From Deltaproteobacteria bacterium (lineage in GTDB: Bacteria > Myxococcota_A > UBA796 > GCA-2862545): a DNA stretch of 64,000 nt. The notes beneath the pieces are model-generated. The model was not told where the DNA came from, did no database searches, and saw nothing but the letters and a program-made list of their open reading frames with translations. The stretch lies in assembly GCA_006226595.1 (NCBI GenBank), contig SBGP01000010.1, positions 1 to 64,000 of the forward strand, given 5' to 3'. A program made the translations under genes and the position numbers. Positions 15,613 through 24,492 of the stretch are shown piece by piece (position 1 is the first letter of the stretch; every line of letters begins with the position of its first letter).

Positions 15613-16764
15613 ATGCTGCTGCTCATCGCCTTGGGCCTCGCCCACGCCCAGGACACCGGCTTCGACCCCGCTCCTCCTCCGATCGTGAGCGGCTCCCAGG
15701 TTCCGCAAGGTCGCTTCGACGACGCGGCCGCCGTGCTCGCGGGTGGCGAGTACCTGTGCGGCGGCGTGCTCGTCGGACCGAAGACCGTGATCACCGCGGC
15801 GCAGTGCGCCCCCGAGGCCACCCACGTCATCGTCGGCTCCAAGGACTGGACCACGGCGCAGGGTGAGCTGTTGCCCGTGCGCAACTTCCGGATGTTCGAC
15901 CTGTACCAGGGCGAGGGCATGGACCTCGCCATCCTCCGCCTCACCCGGGCCTCCGAGTTCGCGCCGCGACCGATCGCGGGCGCGTGCTCCCAGGAGTTCA
16001 TCGTCGAGGGCGGCGACGTGTCGTTCGTGGGCTTCGGCGCGCTCCGTGCCGAAGAGGTGGACCCGAACACGCGCCTCAACGAAGCCTTCGGCGAGATCGT
16101 GAAGGTGCTCTGCGACAACGCCGATGGCTGCGACGAGGACGCCCCCGGGCTCGCCGAGTTCATCGCGGGCGACGAAGGCGTCGGGCCCTGTGTCGGCGAC
16201 GAGGGCTCCCCGGCGTACCTGGTCACGCCCTACGGCGACGTACTCCTCGGCATCGCCTCCCGGAACACGGTCGGCGCGACTCAGGAATGCGGCGACCCCA
16301 GCATCTTCACGCGCATCGACACCTTCCGCGGCTGGCTCGAGGAATGGTCCGAGGACGAGCTGCCGTACGCGCTGTGTCCGGGCAGCCCGGAGCTGACGAT
16401 CCAGCCCTTCGACCCGATCGCCACCGGCGGCAGCGGGCGCACGACGTTCACCGTCACCGATCCGGACCACGACAGCAGCGAGCACACCTTCTTCTTCCCG
16501 AGCCGCCCGGCGCACGGTTCGGTCGACCTGCTCGCCGGCAACCGGCTGCGCTACAACGCCGACCGCGGCTACATCGGCACCGACAGCTTCACCCTCGAGG
16601 TCACCGACCCCGACGGGAACGGCGCCGTGGTCAAGGTCGAGGTCGAGGTCGTGCACAAGGGCTTCCTCGGCTGCGGCTGCAACGCGACCCCCGCCCCGAC
16701 CGGGTGGTTGGCGATGCTCCTCGGCCCCGCGCTGGTCGTTTCGAGAAGGCGCCGCCGCGGCTGA
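15613..16764 (+). CDS. Trypsin-like pseudoprotease with Ig-like domain and MYXO-CTERM tail
   Basis: 383 residues from ATG 15613, after a signal peptide (MLLLIALGLAHA). The chymotrypsin fold is recognisable, but the catalytic His is Gln64 (TAAQC) and the catalytic Ser is Glu197 (GDEGSP); only Asp104 (MDLAIL) remains. The activation site IVGG is IVSG. A bacterial Ig/cadherin-like domain follows (about 265-345, TDPDHDSSEH, GTDSFTLEVTDPDGN), then GCGC, a hydrophobic helix and RRRRR, a MYXO-CTERM-like sorting tail. It is the first of four paralogues in a row; the other three keep the triad. A decoy, inhibitor-binding or adhesion role is possible. Confidence 0.88.
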   Translation: MLLLIALGLAHAQDTGFDPAPPPIVSGSQVPQGRFDDAAAVLAGGEYLCGGVLVGPKTVITAAQCAPEATHVIVGSKDWTTAQGELLPVRNFRMFDLYQGEGMDLAILRLTRASEFAPRPIAGACSQEFIVEGGDVSFVGFGALRAEEVDPNTRLNEAFGEIVKVLCDNADGCDEDAPGLAEFIAGDEGVGPCVGDEGSPAYLVTPYGDVLLGIASRNTVGATQECGDPSIFTRIDTFRGWLEEWSEDELPYALCPGSPELTIQPFDPIATGGSGRTTFTVTDPDHDSSEHTFFFPSRPAHGSVDLLAGNRLRYNADRGYIGTDSFTLEVTDPDGNGAVVKVEVEVVHKGFLGCGCNATPAPTGWLAMLLGPALVVSRRRRRG

Positions 16765-16854
16765 TCCCATTTCGGCACAAACGTCGTGAAACCTTGGGAT
16801 TTCCGCACTTACGGCGGGGCGCTGTAAGGCGGTTGTGAGCAAGCGTCACGGTGG

Positions 16855-16883
16855 TTGGCACCCGCGCGTGTGGAGGGTACTGT
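16855..16883 (+). promoter_or_regulatory. Candidate promoter for the second protease gene
   Basis: TTGGCA (16855-16860) and TACTGT (16878-16883) are separated by 17 bases. The expected start near 16890 falls inside the left arm of the hairpin at 16885-16905, so only a transcript starting further upstream could form the complete hairpin. Confidence 0.45.
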
Positions 16884-16884
16884 G

Positions 16885-16905
16885 CCTCCCGGTCTCTCCG
16901 GGAGG
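16885..16905 (+). promoter_or_regulatory. Hairpin covering the Shine-Dalgarno sequence
   Basis: CCTCCCGG (16885-16892) pairs exactly with CCGGGAGG (16898-16905) across a 5-base loop. The right arm contains GGAGG, the ribosome binding site for the ATG at 16912, so the hairpin would hide it on read-through transcripts from the pseudoprotease gene. Confidence 0.55.
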
Positions 16906-16911
16906 AGAATT

Positions 16912-18075
16912 ATGATTATTTCCGCGCTTCTCGCCCTTGGGCTCACCGCCGCCGTCGCCCAGGACGGCCTCGACACCGGTGACACCGCCGCCCCCCCCGT
17001 CGTGGGTGGCACCGCCTCCCCGGCGGGCAAGTGGCCCGCGGTCGTCGCGCTCGACCTCGGCAATGCCGCGTGCACCGGCACCCTCGTCGGCCCGTACACC
17101 GTCGTCTCGGCCGCGCACTGCGGCAGCGCGCGTTCGGTGATCGTGAACACGACGGACTACTACTCGAACGAGGGCACCGAGTACCCGGTGGCGCGCACGA
17201 TCATCCACCCCAACTACAACCCGCAGAGCTTCCCGGGCGGGTGGGACATCGAGGTGATCATCCTGGCTCAGCCCGTCGTCGGCTTCGAGCCCTACGGCTT
17301 CGCGACTGACTGCGCGGCGGGCGACGTGTACGACGGTGCACCCGCCACCATCGTCGGCTTCGGCCTCACCACGCAGACCGGCACTGGCTACAACACGAAG
17401 CTCCACGAGGCGACCCTGCCCATCGTCGATGCGGACTGCAGCGAGGACTACTACTGCGACCAGAACATGGTCGACGCGGGCGAGCTCTTCGCCGGCGGCG
17501 ACGGTGTCGACGCCTGTTACGGAGACTCCGGCGGCCCGCTGTTCGTGAACCACGAAGGCGAGTACGTGCTCGTCGGCGTGACCAGCCGCTCCGGCTCCGA
17601 CGCGACCCAGAGCTACCCGTGCCGCAGCGGCGGCATCTGGACTCGCGCCGACACGCTCATGGACTGGGTCCAGGCCCAGACCACCGACGTGCTCCGCGGC
17701 CCCCGCTGCAACGCGCCGCCGGAGGTCCTCATCTACCCCTTCGGTGACGTGGGCAACAAGGGCCGCTACCAGACCACCTACGAGATCAACGACCCCGATT
17801 CCGTCGCGTGGAACTACGACATCGTGCAGCCGAACTTCGGCACGATCACGATCAGCGGCGACAAGCTGATCTTCGAGGGTGACGGTTCCTACGTCGGCGC
17901 CGACACCTTCACCCTCATCGTCACCGACGACGCGGGCAACGTGGTCGAGCAGGCGGTCCCGCTGAACATCGTCGACGGCAAGGTCGGCTGTGGCTGCAAC
18001 TCCACGCCGGCGCCGGCCAGCCTCGCGCTCGGCCTGCTCGCACTCCTGCCTCTGCGACGCCGGCGCCAGGCATGA
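16912..18075 (+). CDS. Secreted trypsin-like serine protease, MYXO-CTERM
   Basis: 387 residues from ATG 16912 with GGAGGAG upstream. After the signal peptide comes QDGLDTGDTAAPPVVGG, so VVGG is a likely activation N-terminus. The triad is complete: SAAHC, WDIEVIIL and GDSGGPL. An Ig/cadherin-like domain follows (about 265-350, INDPDS, GADTFTLIVTDD), then GCGC, a hydrophobic helix and RRRR. The tail predicts sorting to the cell surface by a myxosortase-like enzyme. Its stop overlaps the next gene start (ATGA). Confidence 0.93.
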   Translation: MIISALLALGLTAAVAQDGLDTGDTAAPPVVGGTASPAGKWPAVVALDLGNAACTGTLVGPYTVVSAAHCGSARSVIVNTTDYYSNEGTEYPVARTIIHPNYNPQSFPGGWDIEVIILAQPVVGFEPYGFATDCAAGDVYDGAPATIVGFGLTTQTGTGYNTKLHEATLPIVDADCSEDYYCDQNMVDAGELFAGGDGVDACYGDSGGPLFVNHEGEYVLVGVTSRSGSDATQSYPCRSGGIWTRADTLMDWVQAQTTDVLRGPRCNAPPEVLIYPFGDVGNKGRYQTTYEINDPDSVAWNYDIVQPNFGTITISGDKLIFEGDGSYVGADTFTLIVTDDAGNVVEQAVPLNIVDGKVGCGCNSTPAPASLALGLLALLPLRRRRQA

Positions 18076-19112
18076 TCTCGACCTGGCCGCTCCTCGCCGC
18101 CGCGCTCGCCCAGACACCGCCTCCGGTGGTGGGCGGGAGTGCGACGACCAGCGCGGAGTGGCCAGATGTCGTACTGGTCGACGCGGGCGCCAGCGTGTGC
18201 ACCGGCACCCTGGTGGGGCCGCAGACCGTGATCACGGCGGCCCACTGCGGAAACAACATCCGTAGCGTGATGGTCGGGGCGACCGACTACTGGGCGAACC
18301 CGACCACGAGCTATCGGGTCGCGAACACCTACCGTCATCCCTCGTACCGCAACGAGGGCTACGACATCACCGTGCTCGACCTCGCCGAGCCCGTGACCGG
18401 CGTCACGCCGCGTGCCTTCGCGATCGACTGCGCTGCCGCCGAGGTCGTAGACGACGCCCCGGCGTGGGTGGTGGGCTACGGCGCCATCACCCCCGATGGC
18501 AGCGACGACAACTCGGCCCTGCACTCGGCCTCGCTGACCATCGTCGACGCCGACTGCAGTGACGACCCCTACTGCGACGACCGCATGGAGCCGAACGGCG
18601 AGCTGTTCGCCGGCGGCGGTGGCGTCGACACCTGCTTCGGTGACTCCGGCGGTCCCCTGTTCCTCGCGAGCAGCCGCTACGGCAACCTGCTCGTCGGTGT
18701 CACCAGCCGCGTCGGCTACGAGGCCGCCACCAACGGTCCGTCCTGTGGTCCCGGCGGCATCTACACCCGCGCCGACACGCTGCTTCCCTGGATTCGCAGT
18801 GTCTCGCGGGACACGCTGGTCGGCCCGGACTGCGGTGGCACCGACACCGGCGGCAGCGACACCGGCGGCTCGGACACGGGCACCACCGACCCCGGCTCGG
18901 ACACCGGCGCGACCAGCGACTCCGGAACACCCGAGGACTCTGGTTCGACCGACGATACCGGCAACAACGCGAATGACACCGGCGGCACCGCCGGCAACGA
19001 TGACGACGCGCGGAATCGCTGCGGCTGCCAGGCCTCCTCGGCTCCCCAGTCCGCGCTCCTCGCGACCCTTGCTCTCCTTTTCCTGCGCCGCAGGCGCCGA
19101 GGCACTCCATGA
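18072..19112 (+). CDS. Secreted trypsin-like serine protease with DTG-rich stalk, MYXO-CTERM
   Basis: 346 residues from ATG 18072, overlapping the previous stop. A signal peptide precedes PPPVVGG. Triad: TAAHC, YDITVLDL, GDSGGPL. Instead of the Ig-like domain of its neighbours it has a stalk of about 70 residues of repeated DTGG/SDTG units, then CGC, a hydrophobic helix and RRRRR. The stalk may be a flexible, possibly glycosylated spacer that lifts the protease off the surface. The next gene overlaps by four bases. Confidence 0.93.
   Translation: MISTWPLLAAALAQTPPPVVGGSATTSAEWPDVVLVDAGASVCTGTLVGPQTVITAAHCGNNIRSVMVGATDYWANPTTSYRVANTYRHPSYRNEGYDITVLDLAEPVTGVTPRAFAIDCAAAEVVDDAPAWVVGYGAITPDGSDDNSALHSASLTIVDADCSDDPYCDDRMEPNGELFAGGGGVDTCFGDSGGPLFLASSRYGNLLVGVTSRVGYEAATNGPSCGPGGIYTRADTLLPWIRSVSRDTLVGPDCGGTDTGGSDTGGSDTGTTDPGSDTGATSDSGTPEDSGSTDDTGNNANDTGGTAGNDDDARNRCGCQASSAPQSALLATLALLFLRRRRRGTP
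18838..18990 (+). repeat. Irregular tandem repeat coding DTG units
   Basis: Repeats of GACACCGGC-like 9- to 15-base units encode GGTDTGGSDTGGSDTG and similar sequence inside the third protease gene. Repeat number could vary by slippage. Confidence 0.6.
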
Positions 19113-20245
19113 TCGCTCTGCTTCTTGCTCTGACCGCTCCCTCGATCGCCCAGGACACCGGTTTCGAGGCCCCGCCGATCGTCGGCGGTTCTCAGGCTCC
19201 CGCAGGCAAGTGGGACGACACCGTCGGCGTGTTCTTCGGAAGCTACGTCGGCTGCACCGGCACCCTGATCGGCCCCCGTACCGTGCTCACCGCCGCCCAC
19301 TGCATCGACTCGTCGATCAACCAGGTGGTCATCGGCAGCACCGAGTACACCGACCGCTCCCAGGGCGAGCGCATCGACGTCGTGGGTATGACCCGGCACC
19401 CGGACTACCGCGGTGGCGGCAACGACATCGCCGTGCTCAACCTCGCGCAGGCGTCGACCTATGCGCCGCGACCGATCAGCCAGGACTGCACCGACACCTA
19501 CGTCGTGGACGGCGCGACCACCTACGCGGTGGGCTTCGGCAGCACCAGCACCAACGCCGGCGGCTTCAACACCGCGCTCAACGAGGTGACCGTCTCCGTC
19601 ACCGACGCCGAGTGCACCGGCACCCGCGGCTGTGACACCAGCGCGCCCGCAGCGAGCGAGATCGTCGCCGGCGGCGGCGGCTACGACTCGTGCAACGGCG
19701 ACTCCGGCGGCCCGCTGTACCTGCAGACCGACTACGGCGTCGTGCTCATCGGCGTGACCTCCCGTGCGCACAGCGAGGCGACTCGCGCCTGCGGAGACGG
19801 CGGCATCTACACCCGCGCCGACCACTACCTGCCCTGGATTCAGCAGACCAGCCGCGGCGACGTGTTCCCGCTCCCGACGTGCAACGAGCCGCCGGAGCTG
19901 CTCGTCTACCCCTTCGGCGACGTCGGCAACAAGGGCAAGTACACCACCGACTACGAGGTGGTCGACCCGGACTCCACGGCGTTCTCGTACAACGTGATCC
20001 AGCCGACCTACGGCACGATCACCATCGACGGCAGCACCCTCGTGTTCGAGGGCGACGGTGAGTACGTTGGCGCCGACCTGTTCACCCTCGAGGTGACCGA
20101 CGACTACGGCAACACCACCGCCGTGGACGTGCCGCTGAACATCGTCGATGGCCGGGTCGGCTGTGGCTGCGCCACCAGCGGGACGGGCGCGGCATGGGCC
20201 CTGGGCCTGCTGCCGCTGCTCGTGCTTCGCCGCCGCCGCGACTGA
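19109..20245 (+). CDS. Secreted trypsin-like serine protease, MYXO-CTERM
   Basis: 378 residues from ATG 19109. The mature part begins QDTGFEAPPIVGG. Triad: TAAHC, NDIAVLNL, GDSGGPL. An Ig/cadherin-like domain closely similar to that of the second protease follows (YPFGDVGNKGKY, VDPDSTAFSY), then GCGC, a hydrophobic helix and RRRR. It is the last gene of the four-protease unit and converges on the primase-like gene with almost no intergenic space. The cluster likely arose by tandem duplication. Confidence 0.93.
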   Translation: MIALLLALTAPSIAQDTGFEAPPIVGGSQAPAGKWDDTVGVFFGSYVGCTGTLIGPRTVLTAAHCIDSSINQVVIGSTEYTDRSQGERIDVVGMTRHPDYRGGGNDIAVLNLAQASTYAPRPISQDCTDTYVVDGATTYAVGFGSTSTNAGGFNTALNEVTVSVTDAECTGTRGCDTSAPAASEIVAGGGGYDSCNGDSGGPLYLQTDYGVVLIGVTSRAHSEATRACGDGGIYTRADHYLPWIQQTSRGDVFPLPTCNEPPELLVYPFGDVGNKGKYTTDYEVVDPDSTAFSYNVIQPTYGTITIDGSTLVFEGDGEYVGADLFTLEVTDDYGNTTAVDVPLNIVDGRVGCGCATSGTGAAWALGLLPLLVLRRRRD

Positions 20246-20246
20246 G

Positions 20247-21713
20247 CTACTCGACGAACCGGCCGTTCTCCGCGCGGAGGTGAATCCACCCGCGGGGCGG
20301 CCAGTCTCCGTCGCTCGCGCGCACCTTGCCGAGGCCGAGAGCCACGCCCTCGTGCGTGGACACGAGCGGAAGCGCAGTGTCCGCCGCGGCCTCGAGCTCG
20401 CGAAGCAGCGGGTCCCGGCCAAGTAGCGACGAAGCGTCCGCGTCTTCGGGATGCACCGCACCCGCGTGGTTCGTGTGGCTGACCATGACCACGACCGCCC
20501 CGAGGTTCTGGACCGCGGCTCTCGCCTCGGCAATCGCGCGGAGCACGCGCTGGCGTCGCTCGAGCGCCGGTGTGTTGCCAGGCGCGGCGAGCAGCTGGAC
20601 ACCGTCGAGCACGAACAGGAACGGACGCGCTTCGTGCGCCACCGCGAAGGTCTCGGCGTAGTCGTAGATGTAGTCGGCTCCCCATCCAGAGCGCGTCGCG
20701 GTCTGCAGGGACAGCGGCAGTCCCGCGAGCTCGGTCGCCTGGCCCTTGGCCGCTTCGAGCGCCTCGTTCGAGGCCCCGTTCCACAAGGTCGACCACGACG
20801 TGCCGCTGACAATGCCCAGCGCGCGGGTGATGAGCTGCTGCGGCCCCACAGAGAGTCCCACGTACAGGGTCGGCACGTAGGACTGGGCCGCGCACATCGC
20901 GATCTCGAGGGCGAGCTGGGTGCGCCCGGAGCCGGGCACGCCGGTGACGAGGTGAATGCCGGGACGAAGGCCGCCGCCGAGCACGTGCCCCAGGGTCGGC
21001 CACGGCACGGGGACCGGCGGCTCGAGGCCCTTGGTTCGCTCGTCCAGGGTCTTCAGGGCGTCGCCGAGCAGCTCGGCGATCGGCATCGCGCCGCGCTCGC
21101 GCAGCCGCTTGAGCTGTTCCTGGCGCCCGCGCTGATCGCGCACGCGGGCGAGCTCCCGCAGGCACTGGTCGGGATCGAGCCACGGGCCGTTGTTGATCGT
21201 CGAGGCGAACGCGCCCTTCGACGACGTCGCCGCCCGGTTCACCGGCATGATGAACCACTGACCCGGGTCCACGTCGCCGATGCTCGACGAGCGCAGGCGG
21301 GCCCAGTCGAGGATCGCGGCGTTCTCTTCGACGCTGACCGCGCGAGCGAGCGGGATGATCACGCGCCAGCGCGGCATCGGCGGGGCACCGTGCTTGGGCC
21401 GGTAGTTCGAGAAGGTCGTGTGCGCGGCGTACGCCACCTCGCCCCACATCTCCTCGATGCGCTCGGCGCTGATGTCCGGGTCCCCGTCATAGTCGAGGAC
21501 CAGGCAGCGAATGTTCTGGGCGTGGTTCGCCTGGTAGGTGTTGTTCGGGTAGCTCGCGAAGGCCCACAGGCTGTAGGCAGTCTTCGGCTTTCCGCCGTCG
21601 GGAAGCGGCTTCTGCACGAAGGCCGCAATCTCTTCCCACGACTTCGCCATCTGGGCGCCCTGCGTCTGGAGCACGCCCTCGCGAAACACCGTCAGGATCA
21701 GCTTCTCACCCAT
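20247..21713 (-). CDS. Primase-helicase-like protein (AEP-like N-terminus, RecA/DnaB-like C-terminus)
   Basis: 488 residues; GAGGAAC precedes ATG 21713. The N-terminal 200 residues resemble the archaeo-eukaryotic primase domains of phages and plasmids: LVLDYDGDPD with an acidic DxD pair, TTFSNYRP, RWRVIIPLARAV, and a later WFIMPVNRA. The C-terminal 260 residues form a RecA/DnaB-like ATPase with GVPGSGRT as Walker A and LFVLDGVQLL as Walker B. The invariant Walker A Lys is replaced by Arg. Such fusions normally serve mobile replicons, yet no integrase, portal or replicon gene is nearby. It may be a domesticated element remnant or a regulatory protein. Confidence 0.65.
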   Translation of the reverse strand: MGEKLILTVFREGVLQTQGAQMAKSWEEIAAFVQKPLPDGGKPKTAYSLWAFASYPNNTYQANHAQNIRCLVLDYDGDPDISAERIEEMWGEVAYAAHTTFSNYRPKHGAPPMPRWRVIIPLARAVSVEENAAILDWARLRSSSIGDVDPGQWFIMPVNRAATSSKGAFASTINNGPWLDPDQCLRELARVRDQRGRQEQLKRLRERGAMPIAELLGDALKTLDERTKGLEPPVPVPWPTLGHVLGGGLRPGIHLVTGVPGSGRTQLALEIAMCAAQSYVPTLYVGLSVGPQQLITRALGIVSGTSWSTLWNGASNEALEAAKGQATELAGLPLSLQTATRSGWGADYIYDYAETFAVAHEARPFLFVLDGVQLLAAPGNTPALERRQRVLRAIAEARAAVQNLGAVVVMVSHTNHAGAVHPEDADASSLLGRDPLLRELEAAADTALPLVSTHEGVALGLGKVRASDGDWPPRGWIHLRAENGRFVE

Positions 21714-21749
21714 GTTCCTCCCCCGGCACGGGAGGAAGTGTAGATCGGG

Positions 21750-22352
21750 TCAGAAGCTCGACCCCGGCTGGGTCAGAAACAGTTGCTCCTCCTGCGTGCT
21801 CTCCCGGCCGAGGATCGCGTTGCGATGCGGGAATCGGCCGAAACGCGCAACGATGTCCCGGTGGCGGATCGCGTAGTCGACGAAGTTGTCGTATGTCCCC
21901 TGCTCCGCGCGCACCTCGGCAGCCAGCTCGCGACACAGGGCCACACAGCGCTCCTGGTCGACGAGCGACTCGCTGTGCTCGAGCGGCAGGTAGAAGAACA
22001 GGCGGTGGATCGGGTGCAGCTCACGATGCACGCCGGCCTCCAGCCCCTCGTGGACGAGGGAGCGGGCTCGCGGGTCCTCGGCGTACATCGCCGGCGTGTC
22101 GCGGAACGCATTGCGGCGCATCTGGTCGAGAAGGATGACCAGACCGAGGCGCCCGAGCGGCTCTCCCGCCCAGTCGAGCTCACCGCGACTCGCGGCCTCG
22201 ATGCGCGGCAGGAAGCGCTCGCGGATCTCCGCGTCGGTCGCCTCGGCGTGCCCCCACCACAGCGGGTTCTTGCTCGCATCGAAGCGGCCGTCGGCGTGAG
22301 TCTCGCCGAACCAGTAGTCGAGGACGTCCGACCAGGGCTCACTCGGGGTCAC
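21750..22352 (-). CDS. DUF924 family protein
   Basis: 200 residues from GTG 22352, which lies in the last codons of the upstream gene (14-base overlap), with GAGGG before it. DUF924 signatures are clear: LDYWFGETHADGRFD, WWGHAEATDAEI, GLVILLDQMRRNAFRDT, and FPHRNAILGRESTQEE at the end. Family members are small all-helical soluble proteins, TPR-like in structure, without an agreed function. Probably co-transcribed with the lipoprotein gene upstream. Confidence 0.88.
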   Translation of the reverse strand: MTPSEPWSDVLDYWFGETHADGRFDASKNPLWWGHAEATDAEIRERFLPRIEAASRGELDWAGEPLGRLGLVILLDQMRRNAFRDTPAMYAEDPRARSLVHEGLEAGVHRELHPIHRLFFYLPLEHSESLVDQERCVALCRELAAEVRAEQGTYDNFVDYAIRHRDIVARFGRFPHRNAILGRESTQEEQLFLTQPGSSF

Positions 22353-24180
22353 AGCTGCCCTCGCAGGTGTAGGTGAACGTGCCGTCCTCGAGGAACGGCC
22401 CAAGCTGGTCGATGTAGGACTGGAGCTTGCGCACGGTGTCGTGGGTGCCGTTCTCCTCGAGCGGGGTCACGTTGTCGAGGGGCAGCGGCTCGAAGCCCTC
22501 GTCGTACACGTACAGACCGGCGACCTCGTCCTGGCTCGGCGCGGTGATCACCAGCTCGTCGAGGCCGTAGACCTCGCGCGGCGAGGGGCTGACCAGCGGG
22601 ATCTCGCCCGAGCGGGCCACCATCTCGGTGACCAGGTTGCTGACCTGCGTGTCGCCGACCGCCATGTGCAGCTGAACCTGAACATCGGTGCGTCCATCGA
22701 CGCGGTCCACGAGCAGGCGGTCGACGTAGTTCATCGAGTCGACCGGGTCGAAGAGCTGCTGGGACAGCGAGATCGCGAGCTGCAGCTCGTGCGGGTCGCG
22801 GTAGCGGTCGCTGAACAGCGTGCCGAGCGTGTTCCACTGCACGGCGCGCTGCATCATGTGCGACCACCCGCCGCCCGGGACCACGGCACCGCCTCGGGTG
22901 TACTCGGGCGAGGTCGCGAGGATGACCAACCCCTGGGTGCCGCCGTTGCTCGCCCCCGCGTAGGGAATGTTGGTGGCGTCGAGCGGCTGGAACTCGCCGT
23001 CGCCGCGATCGAGCGTGATGTCGGCGAGCTGATCGCGGATCACCCGCGCCAGTGCGGTGAAGTTGGCCTGGGACTGGCGCTGCTGGTCGACGATCTCGGG
23101 CAGCCGCGCGAGGTCACCGGCGAGGATGCCGGCGGACGCGAGCTGATCGCTCTCCTGGAACCCGAGGAACGGCGTCGCGACCGCACTCATCGCCCACGGC
23201 TGCATGCCCGCCTGGGCCGCGCTCCACGTGGGCTCGTCGATGGACGAGAAGAAGCCGTGCCCGAACGCGATCACCGGCCGCGGCTCGGTCACGCTGTCGG
23301 GGATGGTCACCGAGAACTCGACCTCGGCGGTGCCCTGGACGACGGGCTCCCCGTCGACGATCTCGACGCGGTTGTCCTCGCCGAGGAAGTTCGGCGCGGT
23401 GAACGTGCCATAGGCCACGTCGTTGTTGCCGTCGCGCTCGAAGGCGCCGAGCTGGACGTCGCCGAGGCTGGCCTCGGCCATGTGCGCGGCCATCGCGTAG
23501 GTCGGACCGGTGACGCGCTCGCGGCTGGCGGTGGTGAACACCCACGCGAGCACCACTTCTTCGGGGTCGAGCGCCTGCTCGTCGATGGCGGTGTTCACGA
23601 TCTCGAAGTCGTCGCGCTGAGCCTCGACCGCGTCCGTGTCGGTGCGCAGACCATCGCGAAGCGCACGGAAGGCCTCCGTCGGCACGTGGGTGCTGCCGTC
23701 GGCGGCGAGCAGGCTGTCGCGGAGGATGACGACGTAGGGCGTCGCCGGATCGAGGGCCTGCAGCGGGCGGATGATCAGCGCCGCTTCGCTCGGATCCTCG
23801 ACGTAGCCATCGATCTCGGCGAGGTGGGGCACGCGCTCGTGGGTCCGCCCGTTCACGAGCAGGACCGGAGCACTGCCCGCGACCGTCGCCGCCGCATCCG
23901 TCGGTCCCGGCAGGGACGCGCGGTCGAACCCGCCCGGAAGGTGCGTGAGAATGGGCACGATGCGCGAGAAGCCATCGTTGTCCGCGAACAGCTCGGGCGG
24001 CAGGCCCTCGGGAAGGGTGCGCTCGTCGAACGCGAGCTGACCGTCCACCCGGTAGAAGTCCGACGGGTACGGGTACATGCCGATCTCGGGGACAAGCGGG
24101 TTGCCGCCGGGCTCGTTGGGCAGGACGCCGAGGTTCTCGCCACAGCCGACGAGGAGCAGCGCTGGAATGAGGAAACGCAT
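22339..24180 (-). CDS. Large alpha/beta-hydrolase-like lipoprotein
   Basis: 613 residues from ATG 24180 (MRFLIPALLLVGC lipobox). The first 300 residues are beta-rich with a Big/Ig-like stretch; the second half has hydrolase features: FGHGFFSS as a possible oxyanion HG segment and GASNGG as a candidate nucleophile elbow (GxSxG). It most resembles secreted esterase/lipase-like lipoproteins common in Myxococcota. The substrate is unknown. The last bases overlap the DUF924 start. Confidence 0.65.
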   Translation of the reverse strand: MRFLIPALLLVGCGENLGVLPNEPGGNPLVPEIGMYPYPSDFYRVDGQLAFDERTLPEGLPPELFADNDGFSRIVPILTHLPGGFDRASLPGPTDAAATVAGSAPVLLVNGRTHERVPHLAEIDGYVEDPSEAALIIRPLQALDPATPYVVILRDSLLAADGSTHVPTEAFRALRDGLRTDTDAVEAQRDDFEIVNTAIDEQALDPEEVVLAWVFTTASRERVTGPTYAMAAHMAEASLGDVQLGAFERDGNNDVAYGTFTAPNFLGEDNRVEIVDGEPVVQGTAEVEFSVTIPDSVTEPRPVIAFGHGFFSSIDEPTWSAAQAGMQPWAMSAVATPFLGFQESDQLASAGILAGDLARLPEIVDQQRQSQANFTALARVIRDQLADITLDRGDGEFQPLDATNIPYAGASNGGTQGLVILATSPEYTRGGAVVPGGGWSHMMQRAVQWNTLGTLFSDRYRDPHELQLAISLSQQLFDPVDSMNYVDRLLVDRVDGRTDVQVQLHMAVGDTQVSNLVTEMVARSGEIPLVSPSPREVYGLDELVITAPSQDEVAGLYVYDEGFEPLPLDNVTPLEENGTHDTVRKLQSYIDQLGPFLEDGTFTYTCEGSCDPE

Positions 24181-24240
24181 GTGATGAAACTCCGGGCGCA
24201 CTGATAACCCGCAGAGGAGCGACGTAGGAAGCGGACTTTG

Positions 24241-24492
24241 CTAGTCGCCCCAGCCCTGGTCGCGGTCCGGCGCCGGCAAGCCCGCCAACACCGCACCGAG
24301 GCCGAAGAACAGGCCCGCCGGCAAGAAGCATAGACAAGTCAGCGGCTGAACGACCGTGCGGATCGCCTCTCGGTCCGCGCCGCGGTTCTCGTTCCACACC
24401 CACACGACGAACACCTGCCACGCGCCCACCTGGCACATCGCGAACAGCCCGACGACGAACAAGGCCACGCCGAGCACGCGGCGCCAGCTCAC
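24241..24492 (-). CDS. Small two-helix membrane protein
   Basis: 83 residues. Two hydrophobic segments (about 5-32 and 50-70) flank a short charged loop (NENRGADREA). It overlaps the end of the upstream P-loop gene by four bases, so it is translationally coupled to it. No family recognised. Confidence 0.55.
   Translation of the reverse strand: MSWRRVLGVALFVVGLFAMCQVGAWQVFVVWVWNENRGADREAIRTVVQPLTCLCFLPAGLFFGLGAVLAGLPAPDRDQGWGD

Noticed and set aside
16855-16869. TGGCACCCGCGCGTG as a sigma-54 promoter
   Set aside because: The -12 GC is missing at the required distance; a TTGGCA-N17-TACTGT reading fits better.
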